49,920 bases of DNA, taken from Glomus cerebriforme (taxonomy: Eukaryota; Glomeromycota; Glomeromycetes; Glomerales; Glomeraceae). Under the pieces are notes generated by a model. It did no database searches and was not told where the DNA came from. It saw only the letters and a program-made list of their open reading frames with translations. Numbering within the stretch: position 1 is the first letter of the stretch; the number at the start of each line of letters is the position of its first letter. This document shows positions 1 to 11,500 of this stretch, piece after piece. The stretch is from positions 53,445 to 103,364 of the forward strand of contig QKYT01000039.1 in assembly GCA_003550305.1 (NCBI GenBank), written 5' to 3'. The position numbers and the translations under genes are program-made.

Positions 1-178
1 TTATTTTATAATTTATTATATTTATTTAACTTCCATAAAATTATTCAAAATATTAAATTAATGAAGCAAGCAAAATCAATTAATAAAAACCAAAATTATT
101 CTAAAATATTCTTTATTGTGTTAATAACATTATGTTGTATACTTTAAATACAGTATATCATTAATTTTAATTCCTAAT

Positions 179-1549
179 TGTTCATTTGATTATTTTAAAA
201 ATTAAAAATAAAAATTTTTAGTTTATATATCTAATCTATTCTATCTTAACAAATCTAAATTAATTTTACTGTTACCAATTGTTTATTGTTTTATATAATT
301 CTATTAGAAATCTCAAACATTAGTTAATCATATATATTTTTTTCGATTTTCTAATTTTTTCCTCTCGCATTCCTTCATTATCATTTTCTAATTTACATCA
401 CTATTTCTCTCTATTTCTAACTTATCACACCTTTTTTTCACATGTTTCAATTAACATAATAGAATTTGTTATCTTCAAATTATTTTCACATTTTATTTCT
501 TGGGTTAGTTGGGTATACCGTTCCTCTTCTCCAGTTCTTTGGGTATTATTTTATTCAATTATTTTCTCAATAATTCTCACTTTTTCCATACTTCATAAAT
601 AATCTCCAATAGTTCTTATTTTCTATTGTATAATTTTCTTCATTTATATACTACAAATTGTTCTTGTTCTTTCCATTTTTTCCCTGTGCATTTCTGTTTT
701 TAGCTCTCATTCCTTCTTATTGAAATTTCCATCTTCAATGTTCTTTTTAGTCTTTATCAATTCTTTATTCATCCATTTATCTAATTTTAGTTGTTGCTTT
801 CTTGTTTTCATACAGATTGTATATTTGTGATGACTTTAGGTTTTTTATGTCTTTACTGTTCAAAAGGTCTAATATAACCAGTTATCCTCTTTTTTTCCGC
901 TTTGTATATTTTGTTTTCCCATTTTCTGTTAATAAAATTGTTTCTTTTTTATCAGTTTGTTTTGTTAAATCCAATAATATCTTAATTATCTTCTTTTTAG
1001 GAAAAGCAGGTTTCAGATTTCAGTTTCAGTATTTTACAGCTATTCTCAACTAGTAATAGATTTTTTGCTAACAGATGGTATCTTTAGAGTTACTGGATTT
1101 TTTGAAATTAAGTGAAATAAATGGGAAGGGAATTCTAATCTAAACCAACCAGCTAGGTAGGAGATACTCAACTATCTAACCGGCTTTCCTTGCCTGATAC
1201 GAGGAAGATATCATATACAGTATAAGGAAGTTAAGAGGAAGTTCAAAGGAGAAAAAACAACCAACCAGCCAGTTATGAGATCTGACTGGCTTTCCTTGCC
1301 TGATATGAGAAAGTTCTCATATACAGTATAAGGAAGATAAAAGGGAGAGTTTAGAAGGAGTAGATGAGTAGTTTTTAAAAAAGGATTATAGAGAGGAAAT
1401 AAAGTTGGGATAATAATATAATTAAAGAAGAAAAGATGTTATTTATATATATTTAAAAATAATAAGAATATATAAAAATGAGTCAAAATTAATAATTATA
1501 TTATAATAAATGAAGCATTATGAGTCGTACCATGCAAATTTCTATATTT
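179..1549 (+). repeat. Dispersed 1.4 kb repeat, copy 1
   Basis: This stretch aligns along its whole length with 37552-39004 on the same strand, and its last ~430 bp align with 45225-45685 on the opposite strand. It begins at a shared TGTTCATTTGATTATTTTA and ends near a shared ATGCAAATTTCTATATTT. The first ~950 bp are strongly T/C-rich with no convincing ORF. Positions 1145-1350 hold a ~110 bp unit twice, each with CCTTGCCTGATA and ATACAGTATAAGGAAG. No terminal inverted repeats, reverse transcriptase or transposase were seen, so the class is unknown. The doublet is present in all three copies. Confidence 0.8.
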
Positions 1550-2340
1550 CAAAATCATGTATTACGGTATTACAGTATATCTGATATACAATATTATAAT
1601 ATCATTACTATTTTAATTAATGATACCTATTGCTAAAAAATAAATTTTATTTTTACATTGATTAATCCTTTCGAAGTCTGGCAATTTAAATTTATTGAAG
1701 AAATTAAATTTAACTAATACAAGAAAATCATTTATAATTAATCTACCTGGATTCAAAGTAAATCTATGAAGTGGCAATTGCCAAAATGGTAATGCAAGCG
1801 CACAGCCACTGCACAGTCATTATATGTAATTGCGCCTCTTTAAAAATATTAACATCTTCAACGTTTACTATATCAATCCAATATCTCAAATTGATAATGT
1901 TAGATTCAGACAGTTTCATATTTGTGCATGATTAGTCACTGGTATAGGACTCTTTACAAATAGATGCCTTATGATTTATTTGTGATTAATTTTAGTTTAA
2001 GTGAAAATGACATAAAAATCTTAATAATTGTGAAAAGTACATAATTGTTAATTATAAGGTTGTGAAAGTATAACCATTAATGACTGAAAAAAAAATTGTG
2101 TAACCCAATTTCTTATATATATACATTAAATTTCAGAATTGCGCAATTTTTTTAAATTATTTTAATGAAAAAAATATAAATATTTTTAATATTTTTAACA
2201 TCATTTTTAATCATTTGCATATGATTACTGATTCTAAGCCACCAGCCAATTTTTTATATTCTTAGTAATTATTTTAGAAACTGAATTTTAAATACATCTT
2301 TACAAAATTATTTCTATTTATTAATTTTCAATTTCGCATT
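1550..2340. other. AT-rich spacer
   Basis: No gene is visible. The only local anomaly is a slightly GC-richer patch around 1770-1840 with a TGGCAATTGCCA palindrome. Confidence 0.6.
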
Positions 2341-5300
2341 TGCAGAAATATGGCCCAATTGATGACAAAGCTGAAATTAATAAATCTACAATTAAATTTG
2401 AAGATTTTTCCGACCTTAAGAAATTAATCTTGGAGAGAAAAAAAGATGACCTTGATGTTAATATCATAATAAACTGAACCTTTGGAAGATTATTATTATC
2501 CTCAATGATGAAAACAAAAAGAAAATATATGAAAATAAGTCACATAATGCATATGATATTATACAATATCATGGAGGAAAATGGCTTTCAGCTTCAGAAG
2601 ATGAGATTAATGAACATTTCAAAGATCCCCCAGAAAATGCATCCATATAATCATTCAACCACCCACACGCACTACTGGTACAGTAAGTATCTCCCAATGG
2701 TTTACCTCTTGAATAAGGAAATTTGCAGTAATAAAATATGATTTTTTTTCTGATATCATTTTTTCTCATGTTAAAGTAGGTGCCACCATTTGTCATAACC
2801 AATTAAATGATTTTTTAATAATAATGTCCACCACTCATAAATCCACTCAAACTTTTCAGTGAAACCACCCGAACCTAATGCTAATTTTAAAGAATTCCTT
2901 AAAAGTAAACATGGTCAATTTCTCTAAATTTACATATCAAAAAAAGATGCATTGATAACCTTTCCAGCGATAGCGTATAAGAACATAAATCAATTACCCG
3001 AATTTCTAATATTCAGTCTACAATTGATAAACCTAAGATTAATTTGTTGATTTTTTTAGGCACATCTGGGTGTGGAAAAACAAGGACCTGTTATGAGTTA
3101 TTTTCATAACTGGAGGGCTTTATTTTCTCACATCAAGACAGAGAAATGGGATCAGCTAATATCAAGAAAATTGAAAGTCACTTAACACTAAGTGTGAAAA
3201 TAATGCAAGATTTTAAAAAAAACTGCCAATATGCAGTAGAAATTATGCATTGTGCAATTCTCTCCTGACTTTTATATTACATTATTGTATAAACAATGCA
3301 TCAGCATTCAATAAACAGTGTTGACTTCTATTACAAACTTGTCATTATCTTTGGAAAACAATATAATTATGATGATGATATGTTTCTTTATCTTATGATG
3401 CAACTTAATAGTTGCACACTATAGAATTATATTCAAACTATATATCAAGAATTATTTAATGATTATCAACTATGCTTAAAGGTAAATTTATGTCAAAAAC
3501 AGTTGAACAGAAATGCTTACTCTTGTCTCCTATAGTTCAAGCACTGAGAGAACCAGTATTATCAAAGGTCAATTATTGTTTTATTCCATGTGGTACTGGT
3601 CTTGGAATTCTTTCTCTTGAAAAGGTTCTTAATATAGGAATTTTAAAACCAGGAACTGAGATACTTAAATTCACAGAATTTGGAGAGTGGCAAGATATTG
3701 CTCATATAAAAGACTACTTAGTAATCTGGCTAGTATATCTGAAGAAGAAAAACAATATTTTGATTTAATTGAAAAATATGAAACAGAAAGAATAATTAAA
3801 AGATGTCATAATTATTCGGATAAAGCTACTTTTGAAGATTTTGAATGACTCAAAAAGCTCATATCTGATATACATTTATTAATCAATTAACTATGGAGTT
3901 GAAAGATTCTAACTACCTTTATAGTCATTTTATGTTTGATTTTGTCCTATTATTACCTGTGTGGAAGATATTATTATAGATATACCAGTTAAAGATGCTG
4001 TTTCTGCAAAAGAAAGAGAAAATAAGGTTAAAGGGAATTGAGAATCTAGTTTTTAAAAAGGAAAAAAAGAAAAGATAAAATTATAGAGAGAAAGGAGCAC
4101 ACCATCATTTATAAAAAATTATATTCAAACTATATAATTACTTCCTCTACTCTAAGTTCTTACCAAAGTACAGTAACTTCCTTATCTGATCTAACTGCAG
4201 ATGAGTTGGCATTTCAGGAGTGTATTGAAGTTATCAATGCTAATGTAGAAGAAGTTATCACTAACAAAGCTGATGCAAGAGAGAAAAAATGGTGGATCAA
4301 TGGAAATTATAAAATTATTGATGAAAATAGGTAAGGTCATAGTCATAACACTACATAAATTCGATTCTCAATGTTCATGCTAAAATTTGTTTCATTTTAT
4401 TAAACTCCCTCTGATCCTTATTGAAGGTGTGAATTATAAAGAGTTCGAAAAAAAATGTGAGATCGTGAACACATCAAGGTGCTGGGAGTTTCAAGATGGA
4501 ATGGTAGTCATAATCGTCAAATTTTATTTATAGATAAAAAGTTTATTATTCTTGATGAAATTCAAGTACTTGAAACTATACTTAAAGGTAAATTTATGTC
4601 AAGAACAGTTAAACAGAAATGCTCACTCTTGTCTCCTATAGTTCAAGCACTGAGAACCAGTATTATCAAAGGTCAATTATTGTTTATCCCATGTGGTACT
4701 GGTCTTGGAATTCTTTCTCTTGAGGAGGTTCTTAATGCAGGAATTTTAAAACTGAGATACTTAAATTTACAGAATTTGGAGGGTGGCAGATATTGCTTAT
4801 GCAAAAGACTACTTTAGTAATCTGGCTAGTAAAAAAAAACAATATCTTGATTTAATTGAAAAATATGAAACAGAAGGAATAATTAAAAGATGCCTTAATT
4901 ATTTGGATAAAGCTACATTTAAAGATTTTGAATGGATTCATCCAACTTAAAAGGCTGATATCTGACATACATTTATTAATCAATCATATTTAACTATGGA
5001 GTTAAAAGATTCTGATTATAAGTACTTTTATAGTCATTTTCATGGTTCTTCTTACTAATATTTTTTTGATAATAAGGGGCATACCATTTGTGCTAAGGTA
5101 TCAAAGTATAATTTTTATGGTGTTATATATGAACATGGAGATGCACTTTTGCTTGACTATGCTTTCTGCAAGGTTATTAATAGTGAAGTAGTGTCTACTA
5201 ATAATATTAATTTCAACTTATTATTACCTGTGTGAAAGATATTATTATGGGTATACCAGTTAAAGATACTATTTCTGCAAATTGAAAGGTTTTAACAAAG

Positions 5301-6770
5301 AGGGTCAAAATTCTAATCAATCATTATATGACCAGCTAGACAAGATTATTCAGAGGGATCAACCTAATCATTTGCTATTGACAAATGTTCTTGACTTGTA
5401 TAAGTGTGTAACATTTGTCTGTTATTATTCTAGACCTCATAATTATATAGTATATGGAAAGTAAAAGAAAGTGAAGTTAAAGGGAATTGAGAATCTAGTT
5501 TAATGATAAAAAGTTTATTATTCTTAATGAAATTCCAGTACTTGAAACCATACTTAAAGATAAATTTATGTCAAGAACAGTTAAACAGAAATGCTCACTC
5601 TTGTCTTATAGTTCAAGCACTGAGAACCAGTATTATCAAAGGTCAATTATTGTTTTATTTGATGTGGTACTGGTCTTGGAATTCTTTCTCTTAAGGAGGT
5701 TCTTAATGCAGGAATTTTAAAACCAAGAACTGAGATACTTAAATTCACAGAATTTGGAGTGTGGCAGATATTGCTCATGTAAAAGACTACTTTAGTAATC
5801 TGGCTAGCATATCTGAAGAAAAACAATATTTTGATTTAATTGAAAAATATAAAACAGAAGGAATAATTGAAAGATGCATAATTATTTGGATAAAGCTACA
5901 TTTGAAGATTTTGAATGGATTCATCTGACTCAAAAAGCTGATATCTAACATACATTTATTAATCAATCATATTTAACTATGTAGTTGAAAGATTCTGATT
6001 ATAACTACTTTTATAGTCATTTTCATGGTCAATTTCACCCTATTATTACCTGTGTGGAAGATATTATTATGGATATACCAGTTAAAGATGCTGTTTCTGC
6101 AAATTGGAAAGTTTTAACAAAGAGGGTCAAAATTCTAATCAATCATTATATGGTCAGATAGACAAGATTGTTCAGAGAGATCGACCTAATCATTTACTAT
6201 TGACAAATGTTCTTGACTTGTATAAGCGTGTAACACTTGTCTATTATTATTCTGGTTCACCATTTTATTTAATGATATTACTCAAATGACCATCTCTCAC
6301 CTGAAGAGAGTATATGAACATACAGATGAAGATATGTTGCTCACTTTTAGTGTGGATGTAGACTTACTGCAATTAGTCGCTTATGTGGACGAACCCTTTG
6401 CCCTTACTGCTGTCTTCAATTATTTAATTATTTTAAGGATCATGATAGTCTACCAACAAAAATTCTTGACACAATGTCTACAGTTAATAATGCAAGTTCA
6501 TGTGGTTATTTATGGGAAATATACTTAACAACAGAATTTGAAAATATATTTAATGGCCATATCGATATTAGAGACATGCCAATGTTTGTTGGTATCCTAA
6601 TACATTTGTGGGATCATCAAAGATTGTTAAATCAACTAATCCTCTTGTAGGACGGTGGCAAATTCAGCCACAGGTTACACACTTGGCGAATTCTTTAGTA
6701 AAAACCTGAGTTGCATCCAACATTCTATTTTCCAGATTTCTTTTGTGGTCCTGATTTAATTTTTTTTGTC
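2341..6770 (+). pseudogene. Crinkler-like (CRN) NTPase pseudogene
   Basis: Pieces appear in the order expected of a Crinkler-type protein, but in shifting frames with stops. An N-terminal ubiquitin-like header (2346-2650) ends in an IIIQPPTRTTGT linker followed by a GTAAGT donor. A P-loop GTSGCGKTRT lies at 3059-3088, a Walker B-like FIILDEIQ near 4542, and GTGLGILSLEEVLNAGI at about 4695. These are followed by an ITCVEDIIMD segment and, near 6390-6760, DEPFALTAVFNY and FYFPDFFCGPDLIFF, which resemble the CRN C-terminal nuclease-like part. Family assignment is from remembered motif order. The Walker B Asp is Asn in the third internal copy (5520-5540). Functional protein is unlikely. The segment 4170-4330 reads as an open exon with a following GTAAGG..TTGAAG intron-like gap that I could not place in the family. 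Confidence 0.7.
3466..6260 (+). repeat. Three direct partial copies inside the CRN relic
   Basis: The block starting with CTTAAAGGTAAATTTATGTC occurs at about 3475, 4581 and 5559 (with small changes). Each copy continues through the GTGLGILSLEEVL-coding stretch and the TTATTACCTGTGTG(G)AAG stretch. Copies A (about 3466-4045), B (about 4530-5505) and C (5506-6260) have separate small indels. Copy B carries an extra ~170 bp (about 5045-5215) absent from A and C. The copies are too alike and too regular to be one gene's natural domain repeats. Confidence 0.8.
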
Positions 6771-6899
6771 AACTAGACATAGGTTTTAGAGTAGATTATT
6801 TATATTTTTCGGTTTTTATTTTTTTAGATAATTTTTCATCAAAATGTAACACACCTATTCCTTCACTGTACTATGTTAAAAATAAAAATAAAAATAAAA
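6771..6899 (+). mobile_element. 5'-truncated LINE 3' end
   Basis: The last ~55 bp (from 6846, GTAACACACCTATT) match the 3' end of the longer LINE at 8437-8484 and finish in the same (AAAAATA)n tail. The piece abuts the end of the Crinkler relic, as expected for a short 5'-truncated non-LTR insertion. It carries no coding sequence. Confidence 0.65.
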
Positions 6900-6914
6900 T
6901 ACTACATGATGCGC
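6900..6914. repeat. 15-bp direct repeat, left copy (candidate target site duplication)
   Basis: TACTACATGATGCGC follows the first LINE tail here and the second LINE tail at 8485-8499, bracketing the second element exactly. Confidence 0.6.
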
Positions 6915-8484
6915 TACCACACCTTATGAGTTATTGTATTTAACCTTTATAACCAAATTTCAACCAGCAGTATGCCCATTATACTTACAGATAACCAACC
7001 CTTTTCCCCCCAACGCCAACTCATCAATCTTAATAAACCCTCTGACATACCTTCAATAGATCCATAGGATGCTCCGAAATAATCAAATTACTTAGTAACA
7101 AAAAATAATTTTAACAAAGATTTTGATATTTTACTTTTACACCGAATGGGACTTGAATGGATAGAAAATGCCGAAAGCAAGAACTATACACCTCCCTTTA
7201 GCCACTAAAGCGGAATCACTGGCAATTTTAACAGCGATATTAACAGTTCTACCAGATAGTACCGTCACAATATACACAAGTTATCATATCACTACCATAT
7301 CGTCAACAACTCAAAATAAACAATTATTTAATCTGGCTAACATTGTCACAATATATTACACAACACAACCTATCGATCCATCTAATCAAACTACAAGCTC
7401 ACTCAAATGACATTTTTCATGATCATGCAGACACTCTGGCGAAACAAGGATGCTCTTTCAACAACCCAATTATAATCAACCCTAAATCACTGCAAAACTC
7501 ACTAGGCAATTTAACTTGGGTATTATTGACAAAAACTTACGTAACTGGGGCAAATCCCTCAGCGAAGCAAAAACTTTCAACAAGTTTCTGTCTCAAAAAA
7601 ATTTAGTACCATTACATAAAATCGCTAAATACCATCCCATAGACTTCTACTTTACACAACAGTGGATGCATTTTATACCACATGACTTCACAACATTCAC
7701 CAAATACAACAAATTCATAAGCCAAAAAATTAAACCCGCAAATTTTCTACTACAAACAGGTTCCTTGCAACAAAAATACTATCTATAAATTGCTTCATAT
7801 GTAGATTTAAACACCTACATCGGCTCATGTCCCTCCTATACCGACCGTCTCAATGACTTCCTAACATTTTACAAAAATAAACTCATCACAATAGCTGTAG
7901 CAAATATATCCTTGCACACAATTATACCCACAATGTCTATCGAACATTTCTCATAAATCTTCATTCAAAGAAACTAACAATTCGAGCCTTAAACCAATTT
8001 TTATATCCTTTTTTCAAAGATCTATTCAAGATAATTTGGATACCGCGTGCAAAAAAGTTCAAAGAATACGAAAATCGATTAACATCTCGAAAAAAGATAA
8101 AAAATTTTATCGCACTAACAACAGAAATTTTAATTCGACAATGACAGTTGTATACCTGCCTCACGTGACTGAAGTCACGTCATCCCACACCCTCAATTAT
8201 CAATACCCAATCAGTAATTTCTTACATTCGGGCAACTTTCTTCTTTAACAATAGATTTTTTTTCATACTTTCATGTTAATTATATAGATTTCTCCTCATT
8301 CCCCTCCAATAAGAATAGTACCAAGCTAATGCTTATTGTTCAAAGATGAGACAGTGATCTATTTCCTAGATATAGTTAACAGAGTAGTTTACCACCTTTT
8401 CTCTTATTTGTAACTTTTTGCCGATAATTAAATAGCGTAACACACCTATTGCTTCGTTGTACTATTTTAAAAATAAAAATAAAA
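6915..8484 (+). mobile_element. LINE relic with RNase H domain and adenine-rich tail
   Basis: This is a non-LTR retrotransposon 3' half in broken frames. A KAESLAILTAIL stretch (about 7204-7240) and AHSNDIFHDHADTLAKQG (about 7398-7450) match the start and end of a retrotransposon RNase H domain; this is family knowledge, not a search. Later open pieces (7516-7900) correspond to the cysteine-poor C-terminal part of such ORF2 proteins, with GSCPSYTDRLNDF near 7826. The 3' UTR from about 8350 ends in an (AAAAATA)n tail. At least two frame changes (near 7390 and 7520) and several stops mean it is dead. No reverse transcriptase domain is present, so it is 5'-truncated. Confidence 0.8.
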
Positions 8485-8545
8485 TACTACATGATGCGCG
8501 AGGCTAGATCTCTTCCTGAAATTAAAAATAAACTACATGATGTGT
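8485..8545. repeat. Right copy of the 15-bp repeat plus a diverged third copy
   Basis: TACTACATGATGCGC is at 8485-8499. A diverged version (ACTACATGATGTGT) is at 8532-8545, again directly after an AAATTAAAAATAA run. Three tail-plus-ACTACATGATG junctions within 1.7 kb suggest repeated insertion at the same site or a tail that includes this motif. Confidence 0.6.
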
Positions 8546-9232
8546 AAATTGCACTTTGCATTATTGAATGTAATTAAAATGGCATAATGACAATATGATA
8601 ATAAATATGCAATATTTTTTTTCGATATCTTATGCAAAATTATAACGATAAAACTGAAAAAGTGAACCCTAAAAATCCCACTTGAGCAAAACATACGGCT
8701 AAATCTATGGCAGGGAGCATAATATGCTTATCTAGTTTGCGTAAGCTTGTGGGTACCAGTGCTTATAGGGCAGGCTGGGTTTGGGATGGTGTAGTACTAT
8801 GCAAGGGTCAGGGCATTGACGCTTAATTTTAATAAGTTTACGTGTACCAGTAGAGTAGATTTTTTTATTAACATTTTTTTTTATTGTATTTTTATTTATT
8901 TATAGATAACAAAGAAATTTTAGATCATAGAAATGTTGATCTTTGTTAAGTAATTAATATCTAATTTTTATTTAAGAAATAATTTATTAAAAGAATCTTT
9001 TATTTTTTTCCACCAGAGAATCGCCATTAATCAAGTAAATAAAAATTTTTTGTTGTGTTTTGTTTTATTGTTTTTGTTTTGTTTTGATTATCATCAGGTA
9101 TTTTGTGAACCTATATAATAAAATGTGTGAGTTGAGCAGACTTTGTACTATAATTCAATTTATATACCAATTGATAAAATTTTTGGAATGTACATTCTGG
9201 CTATTTGCGTAAGAATAACAAGCAATAATGAA
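8546..9232. other. Spacer with one GC-richer patch
   Basis: This is AT-rich noncoding sequence apart from the GC-richer patch at about 8700-8850, which is reported separately as a doubtful small ORF. Nothing else is recognisable. Confidence 0.5.
8707..8826 (+). CDS. Doubtful 39-aa ORF in a GC-rich patch
   Basis: This is an ATG-to-TAA ORF beginning MAGSIICLSSLRKL, rich in Gly, Trp and Val, in a patch clearly more GC-rich than its surroundings. I do not recognise it. Its end is followed by a loose direct repeat of its own interior (GTACCAGTG near 8753 and GTGTACCAGT near 8842). It may be a fragment of a mobile element rather than a gene. Confidence 0.15.
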   Translation: MAGSIICLSSLRKLVGTSAYRAGWVWDGVVLCKGQGIDA

Positions 9233-9374
9233 TTATTTAAATATGATACAGTTAATGATAATTGGAACACTCATATAAGTTAATAATACATTAAAATTTT
9301 ATAATTTACTATTATTTAATACAGACAACTTTAGGCAAAGTTCCTTCTTGCAGATCTTGCAGAGGTTGTCCTTG
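9233..9374 (+). pseudogene. Orphan Kelch exons 3 and 4
   Basis: 9233-9274 (42 nt) reads LFKYDTVNDNWNTH, matching the 42-nt third exon of the Kelch genes in this window (YDTINDNWSTK). 9325-9374 (50 nt, family length 52) reads TTLGKVPSCRSCRG, matching KTSGSIPSNRAGLS. The intron between them survives: its acceptor ACAG is intact but the donor is ATAAGT instead of GTAAGT. No first exon, membrane exon or other Kelch part is visible on either side, so this is a remnant. Confidence 0.7.
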
Positions 9375-11500
9375 GTATATAATAATAAATATCTACTGTG
9401 TAATATCACCGCCAAGTACAATACCATCATCACTACCTAAGTATAACACTAGTACCACCATTACCACCAAGTACAACAAATTTTGAAGGAGTTAAAACAA
9501 CATTCTTATAAAAATAAACGAAAGCAAAGTAATATTCTACTGTAAATTTCTGGAAATGGAAACAATTACAATCATGAAAATTTGACAGCTGAAAGAAACA
9601 TTCATAATTATGGGTAAGAAGCAATTAATGAAAGATTATCATGGCAAAATAATGAAATAAATATTTAAACATGAAATGACGGACAAGCCTCTAAAATTGA
9701 TACGTAATAAGTTTCAATGTGTAACATTCTGATAATCTGTGATGTGACAGTGTGACACAACCATTAAAAATTAATAATTCAGAATCGAACCAAAAGTAGA
9801 CTATCATTTAATTAATTTAATACCAATGTTTGTACGCACTCTTTTATTTGTTTTTTTTTCTATTACATATATACAGTTAATTAATGAAACAAAGAAATAT
9901 AATTTTGATTTAACATGAAATCATAAGAGTCTCAAATGTAATCATAAAAATAAAAAAAAAAATACTTTTTTAATATTATTGTAGAAGATTCAAATTTAGT
10001 AAAATTATAATTTTACATTTACTACTCATTTACTCATGTAATATAGCCAATTATAGCCAAAATTAACTTACTAATTAATTAATTGATTGTGTCCAACGAA
10101 ATTTTTTGGTATTGTATTTATGCATACCAGTGATTATCATAACGTAATACAATAAATATTTTTAAATTAAAATCTATTTTTAGAAATTGGAATCTCTTTT
10201 TTCGAAACCATTCTAATTTAAGATGGTGGTTGTGATGAAACGAAACAAACATCAGATTGTATCAGATTACCTCTATTTCATTATATTGAAACACAAGATT
10301 ATTTCCATCTTACTTAAAAAAGAGATTTTTATGCAAAACCAATTTCTATTTTAAACATTTAAATGACAATTGACATCGATTTGTTATTGGTAAAAATAAT
10401 TCGAAAATAATAGGAATGAAGAAAGTAATGATTATCAACAATAATAAAAGATTTGGGAAATATATTATGAATTAGTAATTATGGCTAGTATAATAGGGAG
10501 AATGGACCAAAATTGATCAAATGTTTTACAACATTCAAAAAATTAAATATTATGGCAAAAAATATGGCACAATACATCAGCATCACCGAAAATGAAAATA
10601 TTATCGCTAGTGTTCCGTAAGATTATCGCCATCAAGTTCAGAATCTGACTTGTTTGTAAGGTTTGAAAAGTAGCGCTAATATCCATATATTTAAAACTTT
10701 AATATTTATTAATATTAGATATCTATATAATTTTTTAATTTTTCAAGCCATTCTAATTAAAATTTTTTGAGTTTATGATTAAATTCAGTCATTTCTTATT
10801 AATACATTTTAAATCAAAAGAAAAAAATATATATAAAATAAATACGAATATCTTAACGTTCAAAAAAAAAAAAAAAAAATTGGTCAATTTCTCCACGACT
10901 ACTGATCTGATTTTTAATCTTAAAGAGAATTTATTATTAATTGGTACAAATTATTTAAAAACTTGCGTTTTTTTGGAATTTATGAACATATATTGTGTCA
11001 TATATTGATATTTCTTAATCTATGTACCAATTTTCGCCAAAGAAGAATTAATTAGCTTTCACTATAAATTACATTAAATTATTCGAAAGTCGATTTCGAA
11101 ACTATGATAAATTTATTTACTTAGTTATTACTATTTACTAAGTAACTAATTCTCATGAATCCATTTCATGATTGAATATTATATTAAAAAGATTATTATA
11201 TAAAAATTCTAAAACTGATCAAAAAAAATGTATATATTATCGGATATATTATAAAATATCTAAAAAAAAAGAATAATACATTAATGCAAATAATGATTAA
11301 ATGTATTTAAACACAATTTATAATGTGTTAAACGTTCATCTAAATGTCTAATAGATTTAAATCCCATTTACGGTAAAACGTTTTTTTTTTCGAGAGTCCA
11401 TAATTCTATCTAAATGTTTTTTTTAACAATGTTTCTTATCATATAATCCATAATTAAAAAAAAAAAATACATGATATGAAAAATGACAGTTCTTTATGTT
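9375..11500. other. AT-rich spacer
   Basis: No supported gene. Only short chance ORFs and several A/T homopolymer runs are present. 11300-11500 is the likely 3' flank of the minus-strand gene that ends at 11501. Confidence 0.6.

Noticed and set aside
802..1053. 83-aa ORF inside the 1.4 kb repeat
   Set aside because: It is a translation of T-rich sequence without an ATG, and the frame is not conserved in the second repeat copy.
9725..9850. GGTTCGATTCT-like B box on the minus strand
   Set aside because: No A box or acceptor stem at the right distance, so not a tRNA.
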